Shown piece by piece: positions 63,580 through 64,000 of a stretch of 64,000 nt of DNA (its first letter is position 1; the number at the start of each line of letters is the position of its first letter). The notes beneath the pieces are model-generated. The model had not been told where the DNA came from, made no database searches, and saw only the letters and a program-made list of their open reading frames with translations. Origin of the DNA: Anaerovirgula multivorans (GTDB lineage Bacteria; Bacillota; Clostridia; Peptostreptococcales; Natronincolaceae); contig NZ_FZOJ01000001.1 in the NCBI RefSeq assembly GCF_900188145.1, forward strand, positions 248,001-312,000, given 5' to 3'. Position numbers and translations under genes: made by a program.

Positions 63580-63607
63580 AAGGGGATGAAAATTATTTCA
63601 TCCCCTT
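63580..63607 (-). terminator. Terminator overlapping the end of the last gene
   Basis: AAGGGGATGAAA and TTTCATCCCCTT (63,580-63,591 and 63,596-63,607) are perfect 12-base arms. The stop codon of the gene lies in the 4-base loop and its last codons form one arm. On the minus strand the stem is followed by TTTTTATCTTT. Confidence 0.8.
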
Positions 63608-64000
63608 CAATTCATTTCTATTATTATTTATGGTTTTAGCGAGTTCAGTTAGATTATTTTCTACCTCTGATAATATTTCGTCGGCATAATCTCTAGCGCC
63701 TAGTCGCATATCTTTTGCTCCTGTTTGGGCCTGTGAAATAATATCTTCTGCTTGTTTGCGGGCAATCTTAGTAATCTCATCCTGCTCTACCATTGCAGCA
63801 ATATGTTCATTTGCTTCTTGTATAATTGTATCTGCTTCTTGTTGTGCGTCGATTAAAATCCGCTGTCTTTCTTCCTTGATCCATTGGGCTTGTTTAACCT
63901 CATCTGGTAGATGTATTCTAATTTCTTTAATGATCTCTAACACCTCATCTTTATCTACTAACACCTTATGGGCAAAAGGTATTGACGAGCCACTTTCAAC
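63593..64000 (-). CDS. Coiled-coil, ATP synthase subunit B-like protein (partial)
   Basis: The frame is open to the right edge, so the N terminus is outside the window; the visible part is about 135 residues. It reads SSIPFAHKVLVDKDEVLEII, then an Ala/Glu/Gln-rich coiled coil (WIKEERQRILIDAQQEADTI). The family occurs near ylbJ in Clostridia and is often labelled ATPase because of its likeness to F0 subunit B or DivIVA-like coils. It lacks nucleotide motifs and a membrane helix in this part. Function is unknown; a scaffold role is possible. Confidence 0.7.
   Translation of the reverse strand, partial: VESGSSIPFAHKVLVDKDEVLEIIKEIRIHLPDEVKQAQWIKEERQRILIDAQQEADTIIQEANEHIAAMVEQDEITKIARKQAEDIISQAQTGAKDMRLGARDYADEILSEVENNLTELAKTINNNRNELKGMK

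Overview
The window looks like one contiguous stretch of chromosome from a low-GC, motile, spore-forming Clostridia bacterium. The gene content and protein flavour resemble Alkaliphilus and its relatives; that is an inference from gene order and sequence style, not a database result. Evidence for the type of organism: A+T-rich DNA, strong Shine-Dalgarno sites with many TTG and GTG starts, CodY, FapR with FabK, a Bacillus-type fla/che order with FliY, CheC and CheD, and YlbJ (sporulation). Nearly everything from 1 to about 60,100 is on the minus strand.

Region 1 (about 1-29,650, minus strand) is one long flagellar/chemotaxis operon. In transcription order it reads flgB, flgC, fliE, fliF, fliG, fliH, fliI, fliJ, a MotE-like gene, fliK, flgD, a TIGR02530-type flagellar-operon gene, flgE, flbD, motA, motB, fliL, fliM, fliY, cheY, fliO, fliP, fliQ, fliR, flhB, flhA, flhF, flhG, a PilZ gene, cheB, cheA, cheW, cheC, cheD, and then a new start codon at the window edge (probably the sigma factor sigD). 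It builds the rod, MS/C ring, export gate, hook, stators and CheY-P control circuit. Upstream is a consensus sigma-A promoter (TTGACA-N17-TATAAT) with a near-perfect palindrome at the predicted start site and a leader of about 425 nt.

Region 2 (29,736-39,634, minus strand) is a housekeeping and DNA-processing set: rbgA, rnhB, yraN, comM, dprA, topA, hslV, hslU, codY. It ends in a clear terminator. An IS200/IS605-like non-autonomous remnant sits between yraN and comM.

Region 3 (39,715-50,670, minus strand) holds translation, protein-targeting and chromosome genes: rnc, an Elp3-like radical SAM gene, smc, ftsY; then ylxM-ffh-rpsP-khpA from its own promoter with a palindromic operator; rimM-trmD; and rplS with its own promoter, short leader and terminator.

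Region 4 (50,831-58,701, minus strand) is fatty-acid synthesis: yceD-rpmF, then fapR-plsX-fabH-fabK-fabD-fabG-acpP-fabF. A FapR box overlaps the fapR start site, and there is an attenuating hairpin after acpP.

Region 5 (58,907-64,000) has ackA (minus) divergent from tmcAL (plus), then ylbJ (plus) flanked by two copies of a palindromic, structured repeat. It ends with the C-terminal part of a coiled-coil protein (minus) that runs off the window. I see no rRNA, tRNA, CRISPR array, prophage or intact transposase.
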